64,000 bases of DNA from Deltaproteobacteria bacterium (GTDB lineage: Bacteria; Myxococcota; XYA12-FULL-58-9), in contig JACRCV010000121.1 of NCBI GenBank assembly GCA_016218825.1, positions 1 through 64,000 of the forward strand, in the 5' to 3' direction. Position 1 is the first letter of the stretch. Every line of letters begins with the position of its first letter. A program made the position numbers and the translations under genes. This document shows positions 42,520 through 50,852 of this stretch, in pieces. The notes beneath the pieces are model-generated. The model saw only the letters and a list, made by a program, of their open reading frames with translations. It made no database searches and had not been told where the DNA came from.

Positions 42520-42914
42520 CGGTGGTGTTCGTCGACACCTCCGGCGCGTACGCGCTGTTGGATGGCACCGATGCGATCCACCCGGCGGTCAAGAACGCCT
42601 TCCTGCGCGCCGAGCACGAGCATCACTCGCTGCTCACCACCAGCTATGTTCTGCACGAGTCCTGGGCGCTCATCCAGGCCCGGCTCGGTTGGGAGGCCCT
42701 GAATGCCTGGCACGACAAGCTGGTGCCGAAGCTCGACGTGATCTGGGTCGACGAACGACTGCACGCGCTCGGCGCGGCCCGCTGCCGCCAGGCTCGCGAG
42801 CGCCGACTCAGCCTCACCGACTGTATCTCCCTCGAGGTGATGCACGCACGAGGCATCGAGACCTTCATCGGTGCCGACGAGCATTTCGAGCGCGACGGCT
42901 TCCGGCCGTACTAG
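42516..42914 (+). CDS. PIN-domain (VapC-like) ribonuclease toxin
   Basis: 132 residues from a GTG. Acidic PIN residues are present: Asp in VFVDTSGAYALLD (residue 7), Glu in VLHESWALIQ (about 48), Asp in SLTDCISLEVM (about 100) and Asp in GADEHFERDGF (about 118). The sequence resembles the VapC subgroup with the LTDCxSxxxM motif. Coupled to its ribbon-helix-helix antitoxin. It differs strongly from the first module's PIN protein, so the two modules are not tandem duplicates. Confidence 0.9.
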   Translation: MTVVFVDTSGAYALLDGTDAIHPAVKNAFLRAEHEHHSLLTTSYVLHESWALIQARLGWEALNAWHDKLVPKLDVIWVDERLHALGAARCRQARERRLSLTDCISLEVMHARGIETFIGADEHFERDGFRPY

Positions 42915-42966
42915 TACTAGTTAGGTCGTGTCGTTGACCGAAGTATCCTGGAACCGACGGTCCGTG

Positions 42967-43018
42967 AGCCGCGTCCCTGAGGAGGGCTCCGCGGGAGCCC
43001 GTCTCGAAGGGCGCGGCT
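42967..43018 (+). ncRNA. Long structured hairpin between toxin gene and trxA
   Basis: An outer stem AGCCGCG (42967-42973) with CGCGGCT (43012-43018) continues as CCCT/AGGG past one bulged T. Inside lies a second perfect stem GGGCTCC/GGAGCCC (42984-42990, 42994-43000) with a three-base loop GCG. There is no T-run after it, so it is not a classic rho-independent terminator. It could be a leader element of trxA, a processing site, or a small RNA; only the structure is certain. Confidence 0.45.
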
Positions 43019-43115
43019 GCTGTAGATCCCCTGTCAGGCGGCTTGCGACGCCGGCCGCATCGTTTCCCGCCGCTGCCGGCTCTTACCGAGCGACGGCATT
43101 CACCAGGAGGCGACG

Positions 43116-43508
43116 ATGACCAAGACCGTGAAGCTCACCGAGGCAAACTTCGAGACCCAGGGGCTCGGCCAGAACGGCAAGCCGATCCTCATCGACTTCT
43201 GGGCGTCTTGGTGCGGACCGTGTCGGGCGATGGAGCCGGTGTTGGAGTCGCTCGCGACCGAGCTCGAAGGCCAGGCGGTCATCGCCAAGGTGAACGTCGA
43301 CGAAGAGCCGGCGCTCGCGAACGGCGCCCGGATCCAGTCGATCCCGACGATGCTGTTGCTGAAGGACGGCCAGGTCAAAGAGGTGTTCGTCGGCGTCACC
43401 AGCAAGAGCGCGCTGCGCGCCGCCCTCGTCAAGCACATGCAGGCGGGGTCCGGGACCACCGCGGTCCAAGCCGCGAGCCTTGCATCTGCCGGCGCCGTGC
43501 CGCATTGA
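43116..43508 (+). CDS. trxA: Thioredoxin
   Basis: 130 residues from an ATG with AGGAGG five bases upstream. The active site WCGPC is near residues 31-35 (DFWASWCGPC), with the cis-Pro segment SIPTMLLLKDG near 74. It reduces protein disulfides using thioredoxin reductase. The length is slightly over the usual 105-110 because of an Ala/Ser/Gly-rich tail from about residue 108. No leader peptide, so cytoplasmic. A small FmdB-type zinc-ribbon gene follows 21 bases on. Confidence 0.95.
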   Translation: MTKTVKLTEANFETQGLGQNGKPILIDFWASWCGPCRAMEPVLESLATELEGQAVIAKVNVDEEPALANGARIQSIPTMLLLKDGQVKEVFVGVTSKSALRAALVKHMQAGSGTTAVQAASLASAGAVPH

Positions 43509-43529
43509 TGATCACCGAGGAGAGCCCCG

Positions 43530-43748
43530 ATGCCGGTCTACGAATACGTCTGTGAGAGCTGCGGCACGCGCTTCGATCTGCAACGCAAGGTCGCCGAACG
43601 CAACGACAAGGCCGGCTGCCCGTCGTGTGGCAAGGCAGGCAAACGTGAGCTGTCGGGGTTCGCGGTCTCCGGCGGTGGTAGCGGTGGCGGCCGGGCCTTC
43701 GCACCGCTAAGGTCGGCGCCGTCCTCCTGCGCCTCCGGTGGCGGCTGA
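43530..43748 (+). CDS. FmdB-family zinc-ribbon protein
   Basis: 72 residues. The sequence MPVYEYVCESCGTRFDL with a second CPSCGK gives the CxxC...CxxC zinc ribbon of the FmdB/putative regulatory family. A Gly/Ser-rich tail with a final Cys follows. The family's role is uncertain; the original FmdB was proposed as a regulator. It is probably co-transcribed with trxA. Confidence 0.9.
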   Translation: MPVYEYVCESCGTRFDLQRKVAERNDKAGCPSCGKAGKRELSGFAVSGGGSGGGRAFAPLRSAPSSCASGGG

Positions 43749-43783
43749 GGGATCTCGCACTGACCGCCCGGGCGGCGGTCCAA

Positions 43784-45571
43784 TCACTGACTCTCCAGAA
43801 CCCGCTTGATCGCGGTCAGCCGTTCTTGGAGCTTCTCGCGGCCGCCGCAGTCCTCCATCTTCTTCACGGCGAGCGGCGTCAAGAACTCGCGGTCGGTGCA
43901 CTCGATGATCGCCGCGAGCTCCTGCAGCTCGCGCTCCAGGCTCTGGGTCGACGGCATGAAGCCGGCCACCACCTCGGTGAGGATGTCGCGGCTGATGTGG
44001 TCCTTGCCGGCGAGCAGCGCCTGGCGCCAGGCGCGCCCCACCAGCCCCTCGATGTCGGCCCCGGACAGGTGCCCCTTGTGGGGGATCTCCGGCACGTCGT
44101 CGGCGGCGAGCTTGGCGTCGAGCTTCTTGGCGACGTTGACGAAGAAGGTGCGGATCTCGGCCGGGTCGTAGGGATAGAACAACGGGATGTGGACCTCGGC
44201 CCGCCCCTGACGCTTCAGATCGATCGGCAGCAGATCCGGGCGCGCCGTCATCAACACCCAGACGATGCGACCGCGATAGCGGCTGTCGCCCATCTGCGCC
44301 GCGATCATGCCGAACACCCGCGAGCCGACCCCGGAGTCGCCGCCGGTCTGCCGGTCGCCGAGCATCGCGTCGGCCTCGTCGACGATCACCATCACCGGCC
44401 CCATCGAGCGCAGCACCCCCAGCACCCGCTCGAGGTTGGCCTCGGTCTCGCCGACGTACTTGGAACGGAAGTTCTTCAGCATCACGCAGGGCATGCCGAT
44501 GGAGCCGGCGGCGCACTGGGCGAGGAATGACTTGCCGGTGCCGACCGGGCCGCAGAACAGATAGCCCATCGGCGCGCAGTCGAGGGCACCGCGCTGGATG
44601 AGGAGGGCGTCGTCCTTGAGCCGCTTCTTCGCCGCCTCGTGGCCGACGACCATGTCGAGGGTCCACTTGGGCTCGATGAACTCCAGCAGGTCCTGCGCCT
44701 GGCGCTCGATCAAGCGCTTCTTCAGCTCGCGAAAGCGCACGCTGTCGAGCCGGCGCTTGGCCTCGATGCTCGACTTCACCAAGGTATCGAGGTCGGTGAG
44801 CGAAATGCCGGCGGTGAGCTTGGCGATCTCGGGGACACCGTAGTCCGAGAAGCTCGCCACCTCGCGGTCGCCGACCATCGTCTCGAGGAAGGCCCGGCGC
44901 TCCTCGTCGTCGGGGAGCGGGACGTCGAGGGTGGCGACGTGGAGGTTCGCGGTCAGGCGCTCCGCGACCTCGGAGAGCCTTGGATCGATGAGCAGGAACG
45001 CCAGGTTGTGGCGCTTGACGTAGGGGCTCGCGGCCCAGTTGATGAGCGTCACCAGGTGGGTCGAGGTCGCCGGCGTCAGGCGGTCGCCGCGCGGCACGAC
45101 GTACGACGCTTGATCGACGACCAGCGCCACGCTCAGGCGGTCCTTGTCGTCCGCCATCACGTTCCTGGTCACGAAGCGGTCGAGCACCGCGAGGGTCGCG
45201 GTCGGATCCTTGGGGATGGCGCTGAGGTCGCCGACCTTGCGATTCGCGAGGGCCACCATGGTCTTCAGGCGCTCGTCGCTGCGCCCCGCGAGACAGCGCA
45301 GGCCGCGCGCCAGGTCATAGTGCAGCACCAGATCCCAACGGCCGAAGAGCTGCTCGGCGACGAACTCCGCCAAGGTCCCGTAGCGTCGCTGCGGCAGGTC
45401 GGCGAGCATCACGTAGTCGAAGGTGTTGCCGCCGACGACGAACATCGACGTCGTGCCCGAGAAGTACAGCTCGGCGAGCTTCTTCGCCCAGCTCGGGAAC
45501 CACGCCGGCAGCTCGGCGGCGCCGGTCCCGGCCGCGCCTCGGGGATCGGTGGCGATGCTCTTGTCGGTCAT
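43784..45571 (-). CDS. AAA+ ATPase with degenerate N-terminal and active C-terminal module
   Basis: 595 residues from the ATG at 45571, with GGAG seven bases upstream. The C-terminal half has Walker A GPVGTGKS (341-348), Walker B VIVDEAD (395-401) and an Arg-rich sensor region (LKRQGRAEVHIPLFYP). The N-terminal half (about 45-300) looks like a P-loop-like fold that has lost its Walker A (VVGGNTFDYV) but keeps a Walker-B-like LVVDQAS. No membrane segment, so cytoplasmic. It ends a six-gene operon that starts with pspA. A remodelling ATPase acting on the PspA/ABC assembly, comparable to PspF or Vps4-like partners of PspA/ESCRT-III proteins, is an inference. Confidence 0.85.
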   Translation of the reverse strand: MTDKSIATDPRGAAGTGAAELPAWFPSWAKKLAELYFSGTTSMFVVGGNTFDYVMLADLPQRRYGTLAEFVAEQLFGRWDLVLHYDLARGLRCLAGRSDERLKTMVALANRKVGDLSAIPKDPTATLAVLDRFVTRNVMADDKDRLSVALVVDQASYVVPRGDRLTPATSTHLVTLINWAASPYVKRHNLAFLLIDPRLSEVAERLTANLHVATLDVPLPDDEERRAFLETMVGDREVASFSDYGVPEIAKLTAGISLTDLDTLVKSSIEAKRRLDSVRFRELKKRLIERQAQDLLEFIEPKWTLDMVVGHEAAKKRLKDDALLIQRGALDCAPMGYLFCGPVGTGKSFLAQCAAGSIGMPCVMLKNFRSKYVGETEANLERVLGVLRSMGPVMVIVDEADAMLGDRQTGGDSGVGSRVFGMIAAQMGDSRYRGRIVWVLMTARPDLLPIDLKRQGRAEVHIPLFYPYDPAEIRTFFVNVAKKLDAKLAADDVPEIPHKGHLSGADIEGLVGRAWRQALLAGKDHISRDILTEVVAGFMPSTQSLERELQELAAIIECTDREFLTPLAVKKMEDCGGREKLQERLTAIKRVLESQ

Positions 45572-45612
45572 GCTCGGTCTCCGTTCGTGCGCCGCGCAGA
45601 GCGACGCGGCCG

Positions 45613-46500
45613 TCAACCCACCCGCTCGAGATCGGCGTTCAGGATGCTCGGCGCCTCGGCGAGCTGGTCGTTCAAGCCGGTGATCTGATTGAGCTCGCGG
45701 ATCGCGTCCTCGGTGTGGGTCATGCTCGCGGCCACCGAGTCGACCTGCGACGAGATGTAGCCCGAGTCCTGGTGACTCACCGCCATCTCCGAGAGCGCCT
45801 GGATCTTGCCCTCGATGCGGTCGAGCTCCACCGCGACGAACTCGGCGTTCGACACCGCCTTGTCGTGGTTCTCGAGCCGGAGCTCGGAGGTGACGATCGA
45901 GTCCGAGAGCGACTTGACGATGCGCTCGTCGCTTTGCGCGCGCGCCTTGGCCTGCCGCGCCTTGAGCTCCTCGAGCCGCCGCCGCATGTCGCCGACGTCG
46001 GTCGAGGCGAGAAAGCGTTGCAGCGCCTGCTGCGAGTAGAGCAGGCGCAAGAACGACCACAGCAGGCGGTCGAGGGCCGGGGTCCGGATCTCGTCGGTCT
46101 TCGCGACGTCGGTGGTCTGGCCGCGCACCCCGGTGGCGATGCGCTGCATCTCGACGCAGCGGGCCCGGAGCGCCTCGAAGCGCTGCCGGCCTTTGGCGTC
46201 CAGGCCCTTCAGGAGCTGGCTGAGCGAGGCGGCCGGGGCGGTGGCGCTCGATCGGCCGGCCTTTTGCGCGGCGTACACCTTGGCGTCGATCGCGGCCCTG
46301 AAGCGCGGGATGCTCGTGAGCCCGGCGACGTACAACAGCTCGGCGGCCCCGAGCATCGGCAACAGCACGTCGGGGTACGGGCTCAACACCGCGGCGGCGG
46401 CGCCGCCCAAGAACAACAGCAGGTTCCAACGAAAGAGGACGGCCTCTTTGACGTAGTGCCACACCCCGGCCCCTTCTGCTGCGAGCCGCGGCTCAGTCAT
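45613..46500 (-). CDS. Membrane protein with coiled-coil domain
   Basis: 295 residues. Two hydrophobic segments lie at about 20-42 and 44-65 (LFRWNLLLFLGGAAAAVL, VLLPMLGAAELLYVAGL). The rest is strongly helical and charged with heptad-like patterns (about 100-290), e.g. RRLEELKARQAKARAQSDE and IVKSLSDSIVTSELRLENHD. It overlaps the ABC ATPase gene by eight bases (46493-46500), so translation is coupled. No named family is recognised. Its membrane anchor and cytoplasmic coiled coil suggest a docking partner for PspA or for the AAA+ ATPase encoded next. Confidence 0.78.
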   Translation of the reverse strand: MTEPRLAAEGAGVWHYVKEAVLFRWNLLLFLGGAAAAVLSPYPDVLLPMLGAAELLYVAGLTSIPRFRAAIDAKVYAAQKAGRSSATAPAASLSQLLKGLDAKGRQRFEALRARCVEMQRIATGVRGQTTDVAKTDEIRTPALDRLLWSFLRLLYSQQALQRFLASTDVGDMRRRLEELKARQAKARAQSDERIVKSLSDSIVTSELRLENHDKAVSNAEFVAVELDRIEGKIQALSEMAVSHQDSGYISSQVDSVAASMTHTEDAIRELNQITGLNDQLAEAPSILNADLERVG

Positions 46501-47356
46501 CGCCGGCCCGCTGGCTCGCCTCGAGGTTGGCGATCAGGTCGCGGATCTCGAAGACGGTGTCGAGGAACTTCTGCTCGCGCTGCATCTCTTTGGCCGGCCG
46601 GTCCGAGACCGGCACCCTCATCTCCTTCAACAGCGTGCCCGGTGAGGACGAGAAGATGTAGACCCGATCGCCCAGGTACACCGCCTCCTCGATGGAGTGG
46701 GTCACGAAGAAGACCGTGGCCTCCTGCTCGCGCCACAGCCTGACGATCAGATCCTGCATGTGCAGCCGCGTCGTCGGATCGAGGGCGCCGAAGGGCTCGT
46801 CCATCAAGATGATGCGCGGCTTCAAGATCAAGGTGCGGGCAATCGCCACCCGCTGCCGCATGCCGCCGGAGAGCTCGTGCGGGTACTTCTTGGCGTCGTG
46901 GCTGACCGACAGGCCGACCTTCTCGATCCACTCGCGCGAAAGCTTCAGGCGCTCGGCGGCGCCGACGCCGCGACACTCGAGGCCGAAGGCGATGTTGTCC
47001 TCGACGGTGCGGTGGTCGAAGGAGGTGTAGTCCTGAAACACCATGCCGCGGTCGGCGCCCGGGCCGCTGACCGGCTTGCCGAACACCAGCACCTCGCCGG
47101 CGGTCGCCGGAAACTGCGGCTTCAGACCCGCGATCAACCGCAGCACCGTCGACTTGCCGCAGCCGGAGGGCCCGAGCAGCGGGATGAACTCGCCCTTGCC
47201 GTGCAGATCTTCGACGGTGAAGGTCACGTCCTTGATCGCGGTGAAGCTCTTCCTTCCGACCCCGAAGCTCTTGGTCACCTTGGTGAACTGCACCACGTGC
47301 GGCCGCGCCGCGGCGTCGCCTTGGACCGGCACCGGGTTCCGCTGCGGCTCGCTCAT
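46493..47356 (-). CDS. ABC transporter ATP-binding protein (SsuB/TauB-like)
   Basis: 287 residues from the ATG at 47356, which overlaps the permease stop as ATGA. Walker A GPSGCGKS (62-69), Q-loop FQDYTSF (108-114), signature LSGGMRQR (162-169), Walker B IILMDE (182-187), D-loop GALD and H-loop His 220 are all intact, so it should hydrolyse ATP. The sequence is close in style to nitrate/sulfonate/taurine importer ATPases. It is embedded in the PspA/SBP-OmpA operon. Confidence 0.92.
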   Translation of the reverse strand: MSEPQRNPVPVQGDAAARPHVVQFTKVTKSFGVGRKSFTAIKDVTFTVEDLHGKGEFIPLLGPSGCGKSTVLRLIAGLKPQFPATAGEVLVFGKPVSGPGADRGMVFQDYTSFDHRTVEDNIAFGLECRGVGAAERLKLSREWIEKVGLSVSHDAKKYPHELSGGMRQRVAIARTLILKPRIILMDEPFGALDPTTRLHMQDLIVRLWREQEATVFFVTHSIEEAVYLGDRVYIFSSSPGTLLKEMRVPVSDRPAKEMQREQKFLDTVFEIRDLIANLEASQRAGDD

Positions 47357-48171
47357 ATGTCTTTCCGATACGGAAACAGGCCGCGCTGGAAGAACAACAG
47401 CGCGCGGTCGATGCCGTAGGCCAGGATTCCGATCATCAACAGCACCAGGAAGATGTGGTCGGTGTGACCGCGGCGCTGGCTCATCGACAGCAGGTAGCCG
47501 AGGCCGTACTTGGCGTTGATGAGCTCGGCCAGCATGATGTAGCCGAAGGCGATGCCGAACAGCGACCTCAAGCTCGTGAAGATCCCGGGGAGGGCGAGGG
47601 GCACCAGCACCTTGTAGACCACCTGCCAGGCCGAGGCCCCGAGCGTCTGCGCGGTCTCGACGTAGCGATCGTGGATCGACACCACCGCCGCCGCCGCGTC
47701 CGAGAACACGAAGGGCACGGTGGCGATGAAGATGAACATCACCTTCTGCGACTCGTCGATCCCGAACCACAAGATGGTGAGCGGGATCAACGCCGCGATC
47801 GGGATGTTGCGCGCCACGAGCACCAGCGGCGACAAGAACGCCGCCAGCGCCTTCCAGCTGCCGGCGGCCATCCCGAACGGCACCCCGATCACCACCGCGA
47901 GCAAGAAGCCGGAGAGCACCCGCCGCAAGGTGGCGAAGATCGCCGGCAACAGCGCCCCGTCGGCCATCAGGCTCTCGATGCTCGACAGCACCTCGAGCGG
48001 GCTCGGCAACAGCGTCGGTGACACCACCCGCTCTTCGGCCGCGCCCGCGGTCATCAGGAACCAGGCGCCGAACACCAGCAAGATCGCAGAGAGCCCCAGC
48101 GCCTTGCCGAGCACCGCCGGCAACGGCTGGCGCAGCGCGACCAGCTCGCCAAGCTGCGCGCCGAGCGTCAC
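47353..48171 (-). CDS. ABC transporter permease (SsuC/TauC-like)
   Basis: 272 residues with about six transmembrane segments. The EAA loop, GASAWQVVYKVLVPLALPGI, is where the ATPase docks. The family moves sulfonates, nitrate, taurine or related small anions inward. Start and stop overlap both neighbours by four bases. One permease gene implies a homodimer. The dedicated substrate-binding partner is the unusual OmpA fusion just upstream. Confidence 0.9.
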   Translation of the reverse strand: MTLGAQLGELVALRQPLPAVLGKALGLSAILLVFGAWFLMTAGAAEERVVSPTLLPSPLEVLSSIESLMADGALLPAIFATLRRVLSGFLLAVVIGVPFGMAAGSWKALAAFLSPLVLVARNIPIAALIPLTILWFGIDESQKVMFIFIATVPFVFSDAAAAVVSIHDRYVETAQTLGASAWQVVYKVLVPLALPGIFTSLRSLFGIAFGYIMLAELINAKYGLGYLLSMSQRRGHTDHIFLVLLMIGILAYGIDRALLFFQRGLFPYRKDI

Positions 48172-49913
48172 TGGGCCGACGCCGCCTCGAGCGGATAGAC
48201 CTTCACCTCCACCCGACGGTTCTTGGCGTGGTTCATGGGGTCGTTCGGATCGGCCGGCCGATCCCAGCCGATGCCCGCGGTCGCGAACTGGTTGGGCTGC
48301 AGCTTCTTGAACTTCTTCACCAGGCTCTCTTTGACCGCGCTGGCGCGGTTCATCGCCAGCTCCTTGACCAAGGTCGGCGGGATCTGGCCCTGCATCGAGC
48401 CGTCGGTGTGCCCCTCGATGACGATGCGCGCCGCGCCGTACTGGCCGGCGAGCTTGCCGACCTCTTCGACGACGAAGTCGACGTTCGGGTCGTAGAGCTC
48501 TTCTTTGTCTTTGCCGTCGACGTTGGTGGTGACCTTCTTGTAGAGGTCCCAGGAGTTCGGGAAGAAGTGGATGACGATGGTCTTGGTGAGGATCTCGTTC
48601 GACTCCGCCTGGATGCTGCCGGCCGACAGCGGCGTGAACCGGACCTCGTACTCGTCCTTCTGCTGGGCGTACTTCGGGATCTTGGCGAGCTTCTGGAGCA
48701 CGCCGAAGTCCACCACCTGGTCGAAGCTCACCTTGTTGCTGACCGCCGCCACCTTCTTATAAAGGAAGTAGCCGGTGTCGTAGGTGCGCTCGAAGTTCGT
48801 CGGGTTGTTGCGGTTCAAGAAGAACTCTTTGTTCTCGGCGAAGTTGGTCCAGTGGGCGTCGCCGAGCATCCCCAGCGCTTCCTGCTCGGCGATCGAGTAG
48901 CCCTTCGCCATCCACTTGGAGACCTTGGCTTTGCTCTCCTGGTCCTTGAGCTCGACCATCGCGTCGAAGATGCCGCGCACGATGCCCTCGACGATGTCCG
49001 CGTGGTCTTTGGCGAAGTCGGCGCGGACGAACCAGACGTCGGCGATCAGCTTGTTGGCGGTGGCGGTGGTGACGAGCAGCTTGTTGCCCTTGACCTTCTC
49101 GAGGTTGTAGATGTCCGGCGCCCAGCTGACGCAGCCGGCGATGCTCTTGTCGGCGTTGAACGCCGCCGCCGCCTGGAACGCGTCGCCGACGAACTTGAAA
49201 TTCACCTCGGCGGGCTGCACGCCGGCGTTGATGAGCGCGTTCAAGATGAAGAAGTGCGACGGCGAGTTCTGCGCCAAGACGATGGTCTTGCCGCGCAGGT
49301 CGCTCATCGTCGTGATGGTGTCACGCACCACGATGCCGTCGCCGCCGTTCGACCAGTCGATCTGCTGGTAGACGCGCGGCATCACCCGCGAGTCCTTCTG
49401 CAGGCCTTCGAGGAGCAGCGGCAGCATGTCGACCGTCGCCCAACCGACGTGGACGTTGCCGGCCGCGAACGAGTCGCGCATCCCGACCGGATCGTCGATC
49501 AGCACCAGCTCGACCTTGAAGGGCTTGCCGTTCGCGTCCTTCCACTGGTGCTGGGCGGCGAAGCCCTGGTTGGCGTAGATGATCGGCGCCCAGCCGGCCC
49601 AGACGTTGATCGCGAAGCGGACGGTGCGATCCTTCATCGGCTTGTAATTCGAGACCCCCTTCACCTCGGGCAGCTTCTGCGCCGGCAAGAAGTCGTACTC
49701 CTTCTTCGTGGTGATGCCGCCGGCGTCCGGGGCCTCGGCCTTCTGGCCGGTGACCTCCTGGAGCTCCTTGAGCGAGATCGGCTGGCTCTGGTCGCCCGTC
49801 ATCCCCGGCACGTTGTCGGGGCCGATGGCGCCGAAGCGCCACAGCGCAAAGCCGACGAGTCCGATCACGATCAAGAACATCACGACGTAGAATGCTGGCT
49901 TCGGGCCACCCAT
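48168..49913 (-). CDS. Membrane-anchored substrate-binding protein fused to OmpA peptidoglycan-binding domain
   Basis: 581 residues; ATG at 49913 with AGGAG seven bases upstream. A single transmembrane segment (7-27, FYVVMFLIVIGLVGFALW) replaces a cleavable signal. Residues about 85-400 form an NMT1/TauA-type periplasmic substrate-binding domain (INVWAGWAPIIYANQGF, FAAGNVHVGWATVDMLP, LAQNSPSHFF). Residues about 440-575 form an OmpA-like domain with IEGHTDG, NRASAVKESL and NRRVEV, the peptidoglycan-binding signature. The protein would tie an ABC importer in the inner membrane to the cell wall. A mechanical or envelope-sensing role is more likely than simple scavenging; this is inference. Confidence 0.88.
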   Translation of the reverse strand: MGGPKPAFYVVMFLIVIGLVGFALWRFGAIGPDNVPGMTGDQSQPISLKELQEVTGQKAEAPDAGGITTKKEYDFLPAQKLPEVKGVSNYKPMKDRTVRFAINVWAGWAPIIYANQGFAAQHQWKDANGKPFKVELVLIDDPVGMRDSFAAGNVHVGWATVDMLPLLLEGLQKDSRVMPRVYQQIDWSNGGDGIVVRDTITTMSDLRGKTIVLAQNSPSHFFILNALINAGVQPAEVNFKFVGDAFQAAAAFNADKSIAGCVSWAPDIYNLEKVKGNKLLVTTATANKLIADVWFVRADFAKDHADIVEGIVRGIFDAMVELKDQESKAKVSKWMAKGYSIAEQEALGMLGDAHWTNFAENKEFFLNRNNPTNFERTYDTGYFLYKKVAAVSNKVSFDQVVDFGVLQKLAKIPKYAQQKDEYEVRFTPLSAGSIQAESNEILTKTIVIHFFPNSWDLYKKVTTNVDGKDKEELYDPNVDFVVEEVGKLAGQYGAARIVIEGHTDGSMQGQIPPTLVKELAMNRASAVKESLVKKFKKLQPNQFATAGIGWDRPADPNDPMNHAKNRRVEVKVYPLEAASAQ

Positions 49914-49945
49914 GACGCGCTCCTGGTTGTTCGGGTATGGTCTCG

Positions 49946-50692
49946 CTAGTTGGACTGCTTCTCGGTCGCCGGGCCGAGGTTCTTGGCCGATTCGGTCGTG
50001 ACGGCGGTCTCGGGCGACTTCATGCCGAGCTCGACCTCGAGCTCCTTGAGCGCATCGTCCGCCATCACCTTCTCCATGCGCTCCTCGGCCTTGATGTCGG
50101 CGATCCCCTTGTGCGACAGGTCCGCGGCCACCCGCACCTTGCCGCGGTTGGTGTCGATCTTCGACTGGATCATGGTCTCGAGCTGGCCGAAGTCGGTGGT
50201 GACGTTCATCTCGAAGCCCTCGGCGAGCTTGGCGATTTCGGCCTCGGCCTCGCTCATCCGGAGCTCGGCGTCGTACTTCTGGATCTTCTCGCGCACGTCG
50301 ATGAGCTTCTTGTTGGCGTGCTGGATCTTCGTCAGGTTGTTCTGGTAGGCCTGCTCGTGCATCGAGAGCTGACCGCGGTTCTCTTCGAGCTCCCGCTTCG
50401 CCTTCTGCAGCTCGAGCGCGAACTTCGCGGCGGTGTCGCGATCGCCGGCCTTCAGGTAGGCCTTGGCCTGGGCCTCGAGCTTCTTGACGTGGGACTCGTT
50501 GTCGGTGACCTGACGGGTCACGCGCTCGACCAGGCCGCGGTACATCTCCAAGCCCTTGCGCCCCTCTTTGAGCTGCTCCACCGCCTTGTCGTACTCGTAG
50601 CGCATCTGGGCGATGGGATCGGCCTCCCAGAACATGTTGGCGACCTTGTTGAGCTGCGCCCTGAACGTCGACCACAACTTCTCGATGATCAT
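49946..50692 (-). CDS. pspA: PspA/IM30 family membrane-maintenance protein
   Basis: 248 residues from the ATG at 50692, with AAGGAG six bases upstream. A longer frame begins at 50719 but lacks such a site. The start IIEKLWSTFRAQLNKVANMFWEADP and the long helical body (RYEYDKAVEQLKEGRKGLEMYRG, AELRMSEAEAEIAKLAEGFE) match the PspA/IM30/ESCRT-III superfamily. The family polymerises on stressed inner membranes. It is the first gene of the six-gene operon, with a promoter candidate at 50760-50788. Confidence 0.88.
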   Translation of the reverse strand: MIIEKLWSTFRAQLNKVANMFWEADPIAQMRYEYDKAVEQLKEGRKGLEMYRGLVERVTRQVTDNESHVKKLEAQAKAYLKAGDRDTAAKFALELQKAKRELEENRGQLSMHEQAYQNNLTKIQHANKKLIDVREKIQKYDAELRMSEAEAEIAKLAEGFEMNVTTDFGQLETMIQSKIDTNRGKVRVAADLSHKGIADIKAEERMEKVMADDALKELEVELGMKSPETAVTTESAKNLGPATEKQSN

Positions 50693-50759
50693 CGTGCGCT
50701 CCTTCGCGGCTGCGGACACCGACGCCGTCGTATGCCATCCACCCCTTCGAGACCGCGCG

Positions 50760-50788
50760 ACACTACCCGGTCACAAGGGTCGCGACAA
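50760..50788 (-). promoter_or_regulatory. Promoter candidate for the pspA operon
   Basis: On the minus strand TTGTCG (50788-50783), 17 bases, TAGTGT (50765-50760), about 67 bases before the pspA ATG. Matches are 4 of 6 for each box. Confidence 0.4.
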
Positions 50789-50852
50789 GACGAAGGCATT
50801 GCGCCGCATGGGGCCGGCGGATACCTTTCCTGGACCTGGGAGGTGTGATCGC

